Below, piece by piece: positions 27,738 through 35,872 of a stretch of DNA of 64,000 nucleotides; the stretch's first letter is position 1; the number at the start of each line of letters is the position of its first letter. The notes beneath the pieces were generated by a model that was not told the DNA's origin, searched no databases, and saw only the letters and a program-made list of their open reading frames with translations. Source of the DNA: JACMLD01 sp044223995 (GTDB taxonomy: Bacteria; Bacteroidota; Bacteroidia; Chitinophagales; Chitinophagaceae); contig JBGALE010000003.1 in the NCBI GenBank assembly GCA_044223995.1, positions 372,001 to 436,000 of the forward strand, written 5' to 3'. A program made the position numbers and the translations under genes.

Positions 27738-27762
27738 TTATTGTCTCAATTTGAGACAATAA
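27738..27762. promoter_or_regulatory. 25-bp palindromic operator between esterase and regulator
   Basis: Two perfect 12-base arms, TTATTGTCTCAA and TTGAGACAATAA, flank one central base at 27750. The site starts 18 bases from the esterase start and ends 27 bases before the regulator's -7 box, a good place to repress the esterase. Its core matches the palindrome beside the paralogous regulator at 2787-2805. Confidence 0.7.
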
Positions 27763-27789
27763 TACCCCTTTTTTTGGAATTAAACCTGT

Positions 27790-27797
27790 TATCTTTG
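27790..27797 (+). promoter_or_regulatory. -7 promoter element of the second Nudix-type regulator
   Basis: TATCTTTG, a perfect TAnnTTTG. The implied transcription start near 27803 lies downstream of the longest possible start codon (27735), so the true start is 27816 or 27849. Confidence 0.45.
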
Positions 27798-27815
27798 AGA
27801 AAACTGAGAAAGCGC

Positions 27816-28559
27816 ATGGAGAAAAAAAGAAAGACCGGTGAAAACACAATGGAAGGAAAAGGCTTCCTGAGACATATTGCTTACGACTCCGTAGTATTTG
27901 GTTTTTCGGGAGATAAATTAAAAATACTTATTATGGAATACCATAATACAGGGTTGTTTGCATTGCCGGGTGGATTTGTTCGCCTGCAGGAAGATCTGGA
28001 TGCGGCGGTTCGAAGAGGGCTGAAAGAAAGAACGGGGTTGGATAATATCTTCCTGGAGCAGTTTCACGCATTCGGGAATATTCATCGCTTCCAGCCACGC
28101 GTCATGAAAAAGATACTTGTTGCAAACGGCCATCAGCCTGCCGATGACAACTGGATGCTGGATCGCTTTATCTCCATTGCTTACTATGCATTGATCAATT
28201 ATGAAAATGTAGTACCCCATCCTGATGCCCTCTCCGATTCCTGCACCTGGTATAACGTCAATAAACTGCCAAAGCTCATGCTTGATCATGCAGACATTGT
28301 AGAAAAAGCCCTGCAAACCCTTCGTGCCAACCTGGACAGGAAACTGGTAGGGTTAAATCTACTTCCTGCAAAATTTACCATGAAGGAATTGCAAAATGTA
28401 TACGAAGCCATCCTGGGGCAACGATTGAGAAGGACCAGTTTCCAGCGAACCATGCTGGCATCAGGGTTATTAAAACGGCGCGAAAAACAATTTCTCGGCA
28501 AACCCAACCGGGCTCCCTATATGTACAGCATTAAACACCAAAAATCTTCCGCGAAATAA
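27816..28559 (+). CDS. Nudix-wHTH (NrtR/AraR-like) transcriptional regulator
   Basis: A 247-aa paralogue of the regulator at 1944-2717. The Nudix domain (about 20-160) includes LPGGFVRLQEDLDAAVRRGL. As in the other copy, the REUXEE helix is degenerate (RGLKER), losing the same two catalytic glutamates. The C-terminal winged helix includes LLPAKFTMKELQNVYEAIL and RTSFQRTMLASGLLKRREK. I start at ATG 27816 because a consensus -7 box at 27790-27797 excludes the ATG at 27735; 27849 is also possible. It is divergent from the carboxylesterase gene across a palindrome. The small-molecule ligand is unknown, probably a sugar or sugar nucleotide. Confidence 0.88.
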   Translation: MEKKRKTGENTMEGKGFLRHIAYDSVVFGFSGDKLKILIMEYHNTGLFALPGGFVRLQEDLDAAVRRGLKERTGLDNIFLEQFHAFGNIHRFQPRVMKKILVANGHQPADDNWMLDRFISIAYYALINYENVVPHPDALSDSCTWYNVNKLPKLMLDHADIVEKALQTLRANLDRKLVGLNLLPAKFTMKELQNVYEAILGQRLRRTSFQRTMLASGLLKRREKQFLGKPNRAPYMYSIKHQKSSAK

Positions 28560-28654
28560 AATACCTTTTTTTCTGCAAGGCACAATAGCACAATTGAAAG
28601 TATCTTTAGAACGAAATATAAACTACATTCCAACACGAATACTGCTATTGTAAT

Positions 28655-29764
28655 ATGAAAAAACTTATTTCCCTTGTATCGATGGTTGCATTGCTGTTGT
28701 TTATCTGCACCGCGAATGCACAGTCCGAAAAAACCGGCCCGGTACGAATTGCTGTGGCCAGGATTACGCATGACCATGTGGGTTGGATATTAAGTAATAA
28801 AAATCCTGACATTATTATTGCTGGTATCTACGAGCCCGATAAATCCCTTGCAGAAAGCATGGCCAGGAAATACAATCTCAGCCCGGATTTATTTTATAAT
28901 GATCTGTCGAAAATGCTGGACGCTGTGAAACCCGAGGCTGTTGCTGCATTTGGATCGATATACGAACACAGCGCTGTGGTAGAAGCATGTGCACCGAGGC
29001 ATATTGATGTCATGGTTGAAAAGCCACTGGCAACCACGTATCAACAGGTGCTCCGCATGGATACATTGGTAAAAAAATTTCAGATAAAACTATTGACCAA
29101 TTTTGAAACTTCCTGGTACCCGAGTACGGCGAAGACTTACCAACTGGTGCATGATAGCAACTATATTGGCAGCATCAGGAAGGTGGTGATACACGATGGC
29201 CACCAGGGACCAAAGGAAATTGGCGTCAGCAAACAGTTTTTTGAATGGTTGACCGATCCGGTACAAAACGGTGGTGGTGCATTAATAGACTTTGGTTGTT
29301 ATGGCGCCAATTTGATGACCTACCTGATGAATGGAGAACAACCCATTTCTGTTACAGCGGTAACACAGCAAATTAAACCAGCCATTTACCCAAAGGTGGA
29401 TGATGAAGCTACTATCGTTGTCAGGTACCCATCTGCACAATGTATTATCCAGGCTTCGTGGAACTGGCCTTTCGGCAGAAAGGATATGGAAGTGTACGGG
29501 CAGACAGGTTATATTATTTCTCTCAACAATAACAATATGCGGCTTCGTGCTCAGCCCGATGCTGTCGATCACAGTATCGTAGTAAAAGCCGAAGACCTGG
29601 GTGTTTATACCGATCCTTTTTCTTATCTCGCGGCTGTAGAAAGAAATAAAATTACAGTTCCCGGTAATGGATTGTATGCACTCAAAACAAATATTACGGT
29701 TGTGCGCATACTTGATGCCGCCAGGCAATCAGCCAAAACGGGTAAGACTATTTATTTTAAATAG
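28655..29764 (+). CDS. Exported Gfo/Idh/MocA family oxidoreductase
   Basis: The 369-aa protein has a signal peptide (MKKLISLVSMVALLLFICTANA-Q), then the Rossmann domain (RIAVARITHDHVGWIL) with the EKP motif in VMVEKPLATT. The C-terminal substrate domain (about 150-369) includes GGGALIDFGCYGANL. The first glycine motif is divergent (AVARITHDH in place of GxGxxG), so cofactor binding needs testing. Secreted members of this family are frequent in Bacteroidota carbohydrate loci and usually act on sugars with bound NAD(P). A near-consensus -7 box TATCTTTA at 28601 suggests its own promoter. Confidence 0.85.
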   Translation: MKKLISLVSMVALLLFICTANAQSEKTGPVRIAVARITHDHVGWILSNKNPDIIIAGIYEPDKSLAESMARKYNLSPDLFYNDLSKMLDAVKPEAVAAFGSIYEHSAVVEACAPRHIDVMVEKPLATTYQQVLRMDTLVKKFQIKLLTNFETSWYPSTAKTYQLVHDSNYIGSIRKVVIHDGHQGPKEIGVSKQFFEWLTDPVQNGGGALIDFGCYGANLMTYLMNGEQPISVTAVTQQIKPAIYPKVDDEATIVVRYPSAQCIIQASWNWPFGRKDMEVYGQTGYIISLNNNNMRLRAQPDAVDHSIVVKAEDLGVYTDPFSYLAAVERNKITVPGNGLYALKTNITVVRILDAARQSAKTGKTIYFK

Positions 29765-29869
29765 AGAACCTGCTTTAAAAAAATCTTGTACTGTCAGGAG
29801 CGGATGATGTTTCCGGTCGATTCATCCTCCTTCCCGTTTGATGTGTCCCTGCATTTGAAATGAATAACG

Positions 29870-30430
29870 ATGAAATTGTATGATGTAACAACACAAAGAC
29901 TCGGCCTGCGCAAATGGGTGGACACGGATTTAGAGCCATTTGCTAAAATGAACCGCGACAAAGATGTGATGAAATTTTTTCCGGCTTTGTTATCGGAAAA
30001 TGACACCATCGGGATGATCAAACGAATTAAAACACATTTTGATAAAAATGGTTTTGGGCTGTTTGCTGTTGATAAAATAGCAACAGGGAATTTTATCGGC
30101 TTTACCGGTTTTTCCATCCCAACTTTTGAAAGCTCTTTCACGCCCTGTGTGGAAATAGGCTGGCGTTACAAAAAAGATACATGGGGACAGGGATTTGCTA
30201 CTGAAGCAGCTATGGCCTGCCTGCATTACGGATTTGATGTATTGCATTTTGAAAAGGTCGTTTCCTTTACTTCAGTGCTCAATACCAATTCTGAAAAAGT
30301 GATGAAAAGAATTGGAATGGAACATGCCGGTTTTTTTGACCACCCGAAAATTGAAAAAGCGCATCCATTATGCAGGCATGTGTTGTATCAAATCACCCGC
30401 GACAAAATCAAAGAAACAAATCATAAATAG
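29870..30430 (+). CDS. GNAT N-acetyltransferase, RimJ/RimL type
   Basis: A 186-aa cytoplasmic acetyltransferase. The N-terminus (TTQRLGLRKWVDTDLEPFAKM) is typical of the RimJ/RimL branch. The strand EIGWRYKKDTWGQGFATEA contains the acetyl-CoA loop (W-G-Q-G-F-A-T). VVSFTSVLNTNSEKVMKRIG and MEHAG complete the fold. Target unknown; relatives acetylate ribosomal proteins or small molecules. It ends upstream of a terminator at 30534. Confidence 0.9.
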   Translation: MKLYDVTTQRLGLRKWVDTDLEPFAKMNRDKDVMKFFPALLSENDTIGMIKRIKTHFDKNGFGLFAVDKIATGNFIGFTGFSIPTFESSFTPCVEIGWRYKKDTWGQGFATEAAMACLHYGFDVLHFEKVVSFTSVLNTNSEKVMKRIGMEHAGFFDHPKIEKAHPLCRHVLYQITRDKIKETNHK

Positions 30431-30469
30431 CAAAAAGCAGCTTATTATTGAGCCATTGTCATTCTTTTA

Positions 30470-30486
30470 GTCTGGTGGACAAGATT
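30470..30486. repeat. Partial copy of the tRNA-Pro 3' end (possible att remnant)
   Basis: GTCTGGTGGACAAGATT matches the end of the tRNA-Pro gene at 30637-30653 in 16 of 17 bases, as a direct repeat 150 bases beyond the tRNA 3' end. That is the geometry left by integration at a tRNA 3' end, but no integrase is nearby. Confidence 0.4.
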
Positions 30487-30533
30487 ACCTGCGGTGATCT
30501 TATAAAAGGGGTGTACTAAACAATTAAAGCTAT

Positions 30534-30558
30534 CCGCAGTTCCTGCGGTGGTTTTTTT
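30534..30558 (+). terminator. Terminator downstream of the acetyltransferase gene
   Basis: Perfect 6-bp stem CCGCAG / CTGCGG with loop TTC, then TGG and seven T. Confidence 0.7.
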
Positions 30559-30597
30559 GTTTATTCGCTCCTGCAAACAAGTTTGCCGTCGCTCAAA

Positions 30598-30627
30598 ACA
30601 AAAAGCCCTGGCTTACGCCTGGGCTTT
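30598..30627 (-). terminator. Terminator of tRNA-Pro
   Basis: On the minus strand AAAGCCC-GGC pairs with GCC-GGGCTTT (one A-A mismatch, GTAA loop), followed by a T-rich tail, just after the tRNA. Confidence 0.75.
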
Positions 30628-30637
30628 AATTGTTTCG

Positions 30638-30711
30638 TCGGGTGGACAAGATTCGAACTTGCGACCCCTTGCACCCCATGCAAGTACGCTACCGGGCTGC
30701 GCCACCACCCG
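30638..30711 (-). tRNA. tRNA-Pro (anticodon GGG)
   Basis: A 74-base cloverleaf reads on the minus strand. The acceptor is CGGGTGG / CCACCCG with discriminator A. The D arm is GCGC / GCGT. The anticodon stem CTTGC / GCAAG holds loop ATGGGGT, giving GGG. The T arm GCAAG-TTCGAAT-CTTGT closes with one G-T pair. CCA is not encoded. It reads codons CCC and CCT. Confidence 0.95.
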
Positions 30712-30745
30712 AACTTTGGCCTGCAAATGTAAGCGATTATTTCAA

Positions 30746-30778
30746 TTTGAGAAATTTGAAAAACAACCATTATCTTCG
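30746..30778 (+). promoter_or_regulatory. Promoter of the dihydroorotase-like gene
   Basis: TTTG at 30746-30749, a 21-base spacer, and TATCTTCG at 30771-30778 (one mismatch). The ATG at 30794 follows 15 bases later, confirming that start over one reading through the tRNA. Confidence 0.55.
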
Positions 30779-30793
30779 CACAACTCATTTACA

Positions 30794-32056
30794 ATGAAGG
30801 TTCTACTCAAACAGGTTTACATCATCGATCCAGCCTCGCCGCATCATCACACCCGGAAAGATATTTTTATTCAAAATGGCACTGTTAAAACCATTGCCAA
30901 TAGCATTAATGAAACCGCGGATACAGTGATAGCCGATGCAGGTCTATATGTCTCAAACGGGTGGACAGATACTTTTTCTCATTTTTGTGACCCTGGTTAT
31001 GAATACCGGGAAACATTGTCAACCGGGGCTGCTGCTGCTGCAGCAGGCGGATTTACACATGTACTGATCATCCCCAATACAAAACCAGTTATCGACAGCA
31101 AATCGCAGGTAGAATATGTGGTACAACAATCACGTTCGCTGCCGGTACAAATCATTCCCATCGGAGCCATAACAAAAAATACAGAAGGAAAAGAACTCGC
31201 CGAAATGTATGACATGTACAACAGTGGCGCGCTGGCATTCAGTGATGGGCTCAACTCATTACAATCTGCCGGTATCCTTGTCAAGGCACTTCAATATGTA
31301 AAAAGTTTTAATGGCGTAGTGATACAGTTGCCCGATGATAAAACCATTGCACCGCAGGGACTGGTGAACGAAGGAATTGTTTCCACCAGGCTGGGGCTTC
31401 CCGGTAAACCAATGATGGCAGAGGAATTAATCGTAGCCAGGGACATTAAGCTGGCACGCTATGCAGATTCAAAACTGCATTTAACCGGCGTCAGTTCGCC
31501 CAAATCACTGGAATACATTAAACGCGCTAAAGATGGTGGAATAAAAGTAACCTGTTCGGTGACGCCTTATCATTGTATTTTTTGCGATGAGGATTTACTC
31601 ACCTATGATACCAACCTGAAAGTAAATCCACCGCTGCGTACGCGGGAAGATATGATGGCACTGCGAAATGCATTGGCAGATGGAACCATTGACTGCATTG
31701 CATCACACCACTTACCGCAAAACTGGGACAGCAAGACATGTGAGTTTGAATATGCACGCAATGGAATGACTGGTCTTGAAACCGCCTATCCTGCACTTAA
31801 AACCGTGCTGCCAGATGTGACGGAAGATCGCTGGGTGGAGTTGCTGACAAAGGCCAGCACTATTTTTGGAATAGCCCCCAATAATATCAAAGAAGGCAAT
31901 ACAGCCAACTTAACACTATTCCATCCGGGCAAAACAACTACGGTTACAAAAGCGAATATCCGGTCGAAATCACAGAATACCCCATTCATTGATAAACAAC
32001 TTACAGGCAAAGTGATTGGAATTATAAACGGAGATAAAACAGTACTGAACCCATAA
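30794..32056 (+). CDS. Dihydroorotase-like amidohydrolase lacking metal ligands
   Basis: The 420-aa protein has the fold and landmarks of type-I dihydroorotase: IPNTKPVID, LKVNPPLRTREDM and MTGLETAYPALKTVLP. Active-site positions are altered. The paired His motif DxHxH reads DTFSHF (first His lost). The substrate Arg after it is Cys. The HxxHVS motif reads HLTGVSS. TPHH reads TPYH. The catalytic IATDHAPH reads IASHHLPQ, without Asp. It therefore resembles non-catalytic PyrC-prime proteins, which support aspartate carbamoyltransferase. No other pyrimidine gene is in the window. DUF4199 and a glycosyltransferase follow closely. Confidence 0.85.
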   Translation: MKVLLKQVYIIDPASPHHHTRKDIFIQNGTVKTIANSINETADTVIADAGLYVSNGWTDTFSHFCDPGYEYRETLSTGAAAAAAGGFTHVLIIPNTKPVIDSKSQVEYVVQQSRSLPVQIIPIGAITKNTEGKELAEMYDMYNSGALAFSDGLNSLQSAGILVKALQYVKSFNGVVIQLPDDKTIAPQGLVNEGIVSTRLGLPGKPMMAEELIVARDIKLARYADSKLHLTGVSSPKSLEYIKRAKDGGIKVTCSVTPYHCIFCDEDLLTYDTNLKVNPPLRTREDMMALRNALADGTIDCIASHHLPQNWDSKTCEFEYARNGMTGLETAYPALKTVLPDVTEDRWVELLTKASTIFGIAPNNIKEGNTANLTLFHPGKTTTVTKANIRSKSQNTPFIDKQLTGKVIGIINGDKTVLNP

Positions 32057-32057
32057 C

Positions 32058-32549
32058 ATGCAAGCGAAGCCTACTTCACATATCAAAAAAGGGATCGTGA
32101 TTGCTGTTGTGCTGATTGTAATTTATTACATTCTTCAACGGCTGGATACCAATAATTCATTCATGAAAGTATTGCCAACCTTGTTACTGGCAATAGGCGT
32201 AGCTGTATCCTGCCTGGTTTTTGCCAAACAAATGGGAGGTAATGTGAAGTTTGGAGAAATATTTGCGCATGGATTTAAGACAACCGCAGTAGTTACTTTT
32301 TTCCTGGCTATTTATTTTTTCATCGACATTAAATATGTGGCGCCGCCAGTTTCACCGCAGGAAATAGAAGCAGCAGCCAAAACCTTGCAGCAACAGGGTA
32401 ACCTGATGCCCAATGAAGCACATGAACGTGCCGTGGAAGCCAGTAAGAAAATCTGGATGCTGGTTGTGGCAGGGAGCATATTTGTGTCTATCATTAGCGG
32501 TGCTGTCGGGTCGGTTATCGGAGCCCTGTTAGCCAAAAAGAATCAGTAA
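32058..32549 (+). CDS. DUF4199 membrane protein
   Basis: A 163-aa membrane protein with four hydrophobic segments at about 12-26, 39-57, 75-92 and 137-158. Between the third and fourth lies a polar loop (PQEIEAAAKTLQQQGNLMPN). The pattern matches DUF4199, a Bacteroidota family without known function. It begins one base after the stop of the dihydroorotase-like gene and precedes a glycosyltransferase by 26 bases, so the three are probably co-transcribed. Confidence 0.85.
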   Translation: MQAKPTSHIKKGIVIAVVLIVIYYILQRLDTNNSFMKVLPTLLLAIGVAVSCLVFAKQMGGNVKFGEIFAHGFKTTAVVTFFLAIYFFIDIKYVAPPVSPQEIEAAAKTLQQQGNLMPNEAHERAVEASKKIWMLVVAGSIFVSIISGAVGSVIGALLAKKNQ

Positions 32550-32575
32550 TTTCAACCCTTTAAAGTATACCCGGA

Positions 32576-33520
32576 ATGGATCTTTCGATTGTGATACCAC
32601 TGATAGATGAAGCAGAGTCCCTGCCTGAGCTGACGGCATGGATAGTACGGGTAATGGATGAAAACAACTTTTCCTACGAAATTATTTTTATTGACGATGG
32701 AAGCACAGATAATTCCTGGGAAGTGATCCAGGGATTACGACATAAAAATTCTCATGTAAAAGCCATCAAGTTCCAGCGCAATTATGGCAAGTCCGCCGGT
32801 CTTAATGAAGGATTCCGTGCTGCCAGTGGTGAAGTGATCATTACCATGGATGCAGATATGCAGGATTCACCGGATGAAATACCTGAACTGAGAAGAATGA
32901 TCCTGGAAGATAAATACGATTTGGTGAGCGGGTGGAAAAAGAAAAGGCACGACAATACTTTTACCAAGAACATACCTTCCAAATTCTATAATGCCATGAC
33001 AAGATGGATGTCCGGTATCCAGTTGCATGACTTCAATTGCGGATTGAAAGCTTACCGGAAAAACGTGGTAAAAAGCATAGAAGTGTACGGCGACATGCAC
33101 CGGTATATTCCTGTACTGGCGAAATGGTCTGGTTTTAAAAAGGTAGGCGAAAAAGTGGTAGAGCACCGGGCGAGAAAATATGGCAGGACTAAATTCGGCC
33201 TGAGCAGGTTTATCAACGGGCCGCTAGACCTGGCCTCTATTATGTTTGTTGGTAAATACGGAAAGCGCCCGATGCATTTCTTTGGCCGATGGGGCTCTAT
33301 ATTCTTTTTATTCGGGTTTATTTTCCTGGTATACCTCGTTATAACACGTTTGCTCCACCCGGAAGTGGGCTTGAGCAACCGTCCGCCGTTTTATATTGTA
33401 CTAACGGCCATGATCATCGGATCACAAATGTTCCTGGCTGGTTTTATCGGTGAAATGATTTCACGTAATTCACCCGGGAAGAATTTTTATTTAATTGAAA
33501 AAAAATCAGGAATTGAATAA
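32576..33520 (+). CDS. Family 2 glycosyltransferase, polyprenyl-phosphate type
   Basis: The 314-aa protein has a GT-A domain (about 1-215): LSIVIPLIDEAESLPEL, IIFIDDGSTDNSWEVI, FQRNYGKSAGLNEGFR and the metal-binding MDADMQDSP. Two transmembrane helices follow (about 237-260 and 272-297). This is the DPM1/GtrB/ArnC architecture: sugar transfer from a nucleotide donor to undecaprenyl phosphate on the cytoplasmic side. A hairpin terminator after it separates it from the next glycosyltransferase. Sugar unknown. Confidence 0.92.
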   Translation: MDLSIVIPLIDEAESLPELTAWIVRVMDENNFSYEIIFIDDGSTDNSWEVIQGLRHKNSHVKAIKFQRNYGKSAGLNEGFRAASGEVIITMDADMQDSPDEIPELRRMILEDKYDLVSGWKKKRHDNTFTKNIPSKFYNAMTRWMSGIQLHDFNCGLKAYRKNVVKSIEVYGDMHRYIPVLAKWSGFKKVGEKVVEHRARKYGRTKFGLSRFINGPLDLASIMFVGKYGKRPMHFFGRWGSIFFLFGFIFLVYLVITRLLHPEVGLSNRPPFYIVLTAMIIGSQMFLAGFIGEMISRNSPGKNFYLIEKKSGIE

Positions 33521-33542
33521 TCGCTGATTTAATAATACAGGT

Positions 33543-33572
33543 ATGTCAGGCCATTCATGCCTGACATTATTT
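33543..33572 (+). terminator. Hairpin terminator after the family 2 glycosyltransferase
   Basis: Stem ATGTCAGGC / GCCTGACAT (9 bp, 7-base loop at 33552-33558) followed by a T-rich stretch, ten bases before the next start codon. Confidence 0.6.
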
Positions 33573-33582
33573 TTAATGGATA

Positions 33583-34734
33583 ATGGTACAAAGAATCGTC
33601 ATACTAGGCCCGGCACATCCTTTTCGCGGAGGAGGCATTACTACTTTCAATGAAAGGCTGGCGACCGAACTGCAGCAACAGGGATATGACGTGACGATTT
33701 ATAATTTCTCCCTGCAATACCCTTCCTTTCTTTTTCCGGGTAAAACGCAATATTCAACCGAACCGCCACCACCGCACTTAAGAATATTACCGAAAGTAAA
33801 CTCCATCAACCCGCTTAACTGGATAAAAGTAGGTAACGAGTTAAAAAAGTTAAACCCTGATGTAATCATCGCCCGGTATTGGCTGCCGTTAATGGGCCCT
33901 GCATTGGGGACTATTTTGAGAAGGGCGAAAAAAAACAAACGCACCAGGGTTATTGCAATCACGGACAATGTGGTGCCACATGAAAAACGCCCGGGCGATA
34001 AAACATTTACCCGCTATTTTATAAAAAGCTGCGATGCTTTTATCACCATGAGCGACAAAGTAACCAATGACCTGGCAGCTTTTCAGCCGGGTAAGCCTGT
34101 GCTGCAGGTAGCACATCCATTGTATGATAATTTTGGAGAAGCCATTTCAAAGCAGGAGGCAAGACATCAGCTTGGTATTGATCTGCAGGATAAAGTAATG
34201 TTGTTTTTTGGTTTTATCAGGAAATACAAGGGCCTTGATATGCTATTCGATGCCTTGCATATTTTAAAAACGGGCAATACTATACCCACGAACCTAAGAC
34301 TATTGGTGGCAGGTGAATTTTATGAAGATGAAGCAGCCTATCATAAAAAGATACATGACCTGGGCATTGAAGAGTTGCTGATTATGAAAACAGGTTTTAT
34401 CCCGGATGCTGATGTAAAAAAATATTTTTGCGCGGCTGATGTCGTTATTCAACCGTACAGAAATGCAACGCAGAGTGGTGTTACGCCCCTCGCCTATCAT
34501 TTTGAAATACCCATGATTGTTACCAATGTTGGTGCTTTGCCCGATTATGTACCGGATCAAAAAGTAGGTTTGGTAGCTGAACCGGTTGCCAGTGCTTTGG
34601 CTGAATCCATCAGGCAGTACTTTCAATTAGGCGAAGAGTATTTTTTACCGCAACTTCGCGAAGAGAAAAAGAAATATTCCTGGCCGGTGCTGGTACAGCA
34701 GGTTATAGAATTGGCTGGCTCCATAAAGAACTAA
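33583..34734 (+). CDS. Family 4-like glycosyltransferase (GT-B fold)
   Basis: The 383-aa protein has GT-B architecture. The N-terminal acceptor domain starts MVQRIVILGPAHPFRGGGI, with FNERLATELQQQGYDV. The C-terminal domain has LFFGFIRKYKGLDMLFDAL, VAGEFYEDEAAYHKK and the donor-binding stretch QPYRNATQSGVTPLAYHFE, with the EX7E-type element altered to a QSG motif. It begins the heptose section; hddA follows 73 bases later. I infer it acts on the same cell-surface polysaccharide. Specific sugar unknown. Confidence 0.9.
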   Translation: MVQRIVILGPAHPFRGGGITTFNERLATELQQQGYDVTIYNFSLQYPSFLFPGKTQYSTEPPPPHLRILPKVNSINPLNWIKVGNELKKLNPDVIIARYWLPLMGPALGTILRRAKKNKRTRVIAITDNVVPHEKRPGDKTFTRYFIKSCDAFITMSDKVTNDLAAFQPGKPVLQVAHPLYDNFGEAISKQEARHQLGIDLQDKVMLFFGFIRKYKGLDMLFDALHILKTGNTIPTNLRLLVAGEFYEDEAAYHKKIHDLGIEELLIMKTGFIPDADVKKYFCAADVVIQPYRNATQSGVTPLAYHFEIPMIVTNVGALPDYVPDQKVGLVAEPVASALAESIRQYFQLGEEYFLPQLREEKKKYSWPVLVQQVIELAGSIKN

Positions 34735-34807
34735 ATGTACAAGCGAGCGTGGCAACGATGCTGATGAATGTAACAATGCCGGTTTACAAAAAATACTGAA
34801 AGAACAA

Positions 34808-35830
34808 ATGATATTCAGAAGTAAAGCGCCTTTACGGATTGGCCTTGCAGGTGGTGGTACTGATGTAAGTCCTTATTGCGATTTATATGGTGGCGCGATC
34901 CTCAATGCTACGGTGAGCCTGTATGCCTATGCAAATATTGAACCTTTGCAGGAGAATGCGATCATACTACAGGCACTCGACAGAAGGGAAGAAAAAAGAT
35001 ATGAATGGGCCAGCGAATTGCCCATTGATGGAACGCTTGATTTGCTCAAGGGAGTGTACAACCGCATTCAAAGCATTTATGGCATGCCATTGACAGGATT
35101 TCGTCTGAGCACTTTTGTAGATGCACCAGCAGGCAGCGGGTTGGGTACATCGTCTACACTGGTGGTAGCCATTATCGGTGCATTTGCTGAAATGTTTCGA
35201 TTGCCACTGGGCGAATACGATATTGCGCAACTGGCTTTTGAGGTTGAAAGAAAAGATTTGCAGATGGCGGGCGGAAGACAGGATCAATATGCTGCCACAT
35301 TTGGCGGTGTCAACTTCATGGAGTTTTTTGGGGAGGAAAAAGTGATCGTGAATCCACTCCGCATCAAACAGCAGTACCTTTTTGAACTGGAGAATAACCT
35401 TCTGCTCTATTATACTTCTACCAGCCGGGAGAGCGCGAAAATCATCGAGAAGCAAAGCAGTAATGTGGTGAACAGGCAAAGTAAATCCATTGAGGCCATG
35501 CACCAGTTGAAACACCAGGCGCAAATGATGAAGGAAGCCTTACTGAAAGGCAGGCTGCATGAAATTGGTGAAATATTGGATTTTGGTTTCCAGCAAAAAA
35601 GACAAATGGCGGAAGGCATCAGCAATAGCCTGATGGAAGAAATTTATGAAAGCGCCCGCAAGGCAGGTGCCACCGGTGGCAAAATATCGGGTGCGGGCGG
35701 TGGCGGATTTATGATCTTTTACTGCCCCGACATTAGCAAATACCGGGTACAGGATGCATTGAAACAATTTGGTGGTTATTGCCAGCCTTATCGTTTTGCA
35801 GAAACAGGTTTAACAACCTGGACAGCATGA
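34808..35830 (+). CDS. hddA: D-glycero-alpha-D-manno-heptose 7-phosphate kinase
   Basis: The 340-aa GHMP kinase phosphorylates C1 of heptose-7-phosphate. It starts FRSKAPLRIGLAGGGTDVSP, the ADP-ribose-binding N-terminus of the HddA group. The ATP loop is VDAPAGSGLGTSSTLVVAII (about 101-120), followed by MAGGRQDQYAATFGGVNFM. The C-terminal GHMP motif is KISGAGGGGFMIFY. It forms a pathway set with gmhA, hddC and gmhB directly downstream in the same orientation. The close family alternative is fucokinase/GDP-fucose-type GHMP kinase, but the neighbours favour HddA. Confidence 0.9.
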   Translation: MIFRSKAPLRIGLAGGGTDVSPYCDLYGGAILNATVSLYAYANIEPLQENAIILQALDRREEKRYEWASELPIDGTLDLLKGVYNRIQSIYGMPLTGFRLSTFVDAPAGSGLGTSSTLVVAIIGAFAEMFRLPLGEYDIAQLAFEVERKDLQMAGGRQDQYAATFGGVNFMEFFGEEKVIVNPLRIKQQYLFELENNLLLYYTSTSRESAKIIEKQSSNVVNRQSKSIEAMHQLKHQAQMMKEALLKGRLHEIGEILDFGFQQKRQMAEGISNSLMEEIYESARKAGATGGKISGAGGGGFMIFYCPDISKYRVQDALKQFGGYCQPYRFAETGLTTWTA

Positions 35831-35846
35831 TTTGGTACAGTTGTAA

Positions 35847-35854
35847 TAATTTTG
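35847..35854 (+). promoter_or_regulatory. Possible internal promoter (-7) before gmhA
   Basis: TAATTTTG is a perfect TAnnTTTG match, 18 bases before the gmhA ATG. No TTG lies at the usual distance, so strength is uncertain. Confidence 0.35.
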
Positions 35855-35872
35855 CCGCTTTAATATAAAGGA

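Noticed and set aside
30548..30793. N-terminal extension of the dihydroorotase-like gene
   Set aside because: The extension runs through a tRNA gene on the other strand and lies upstream of a good promoter; the family start is at 30794.
31028..31045. GCT/GCA triplet run resembling a microsatellite
   Set aside because: It is in frame in the dihydroorotase-like gene and encodes an ordinary alanine stretch.
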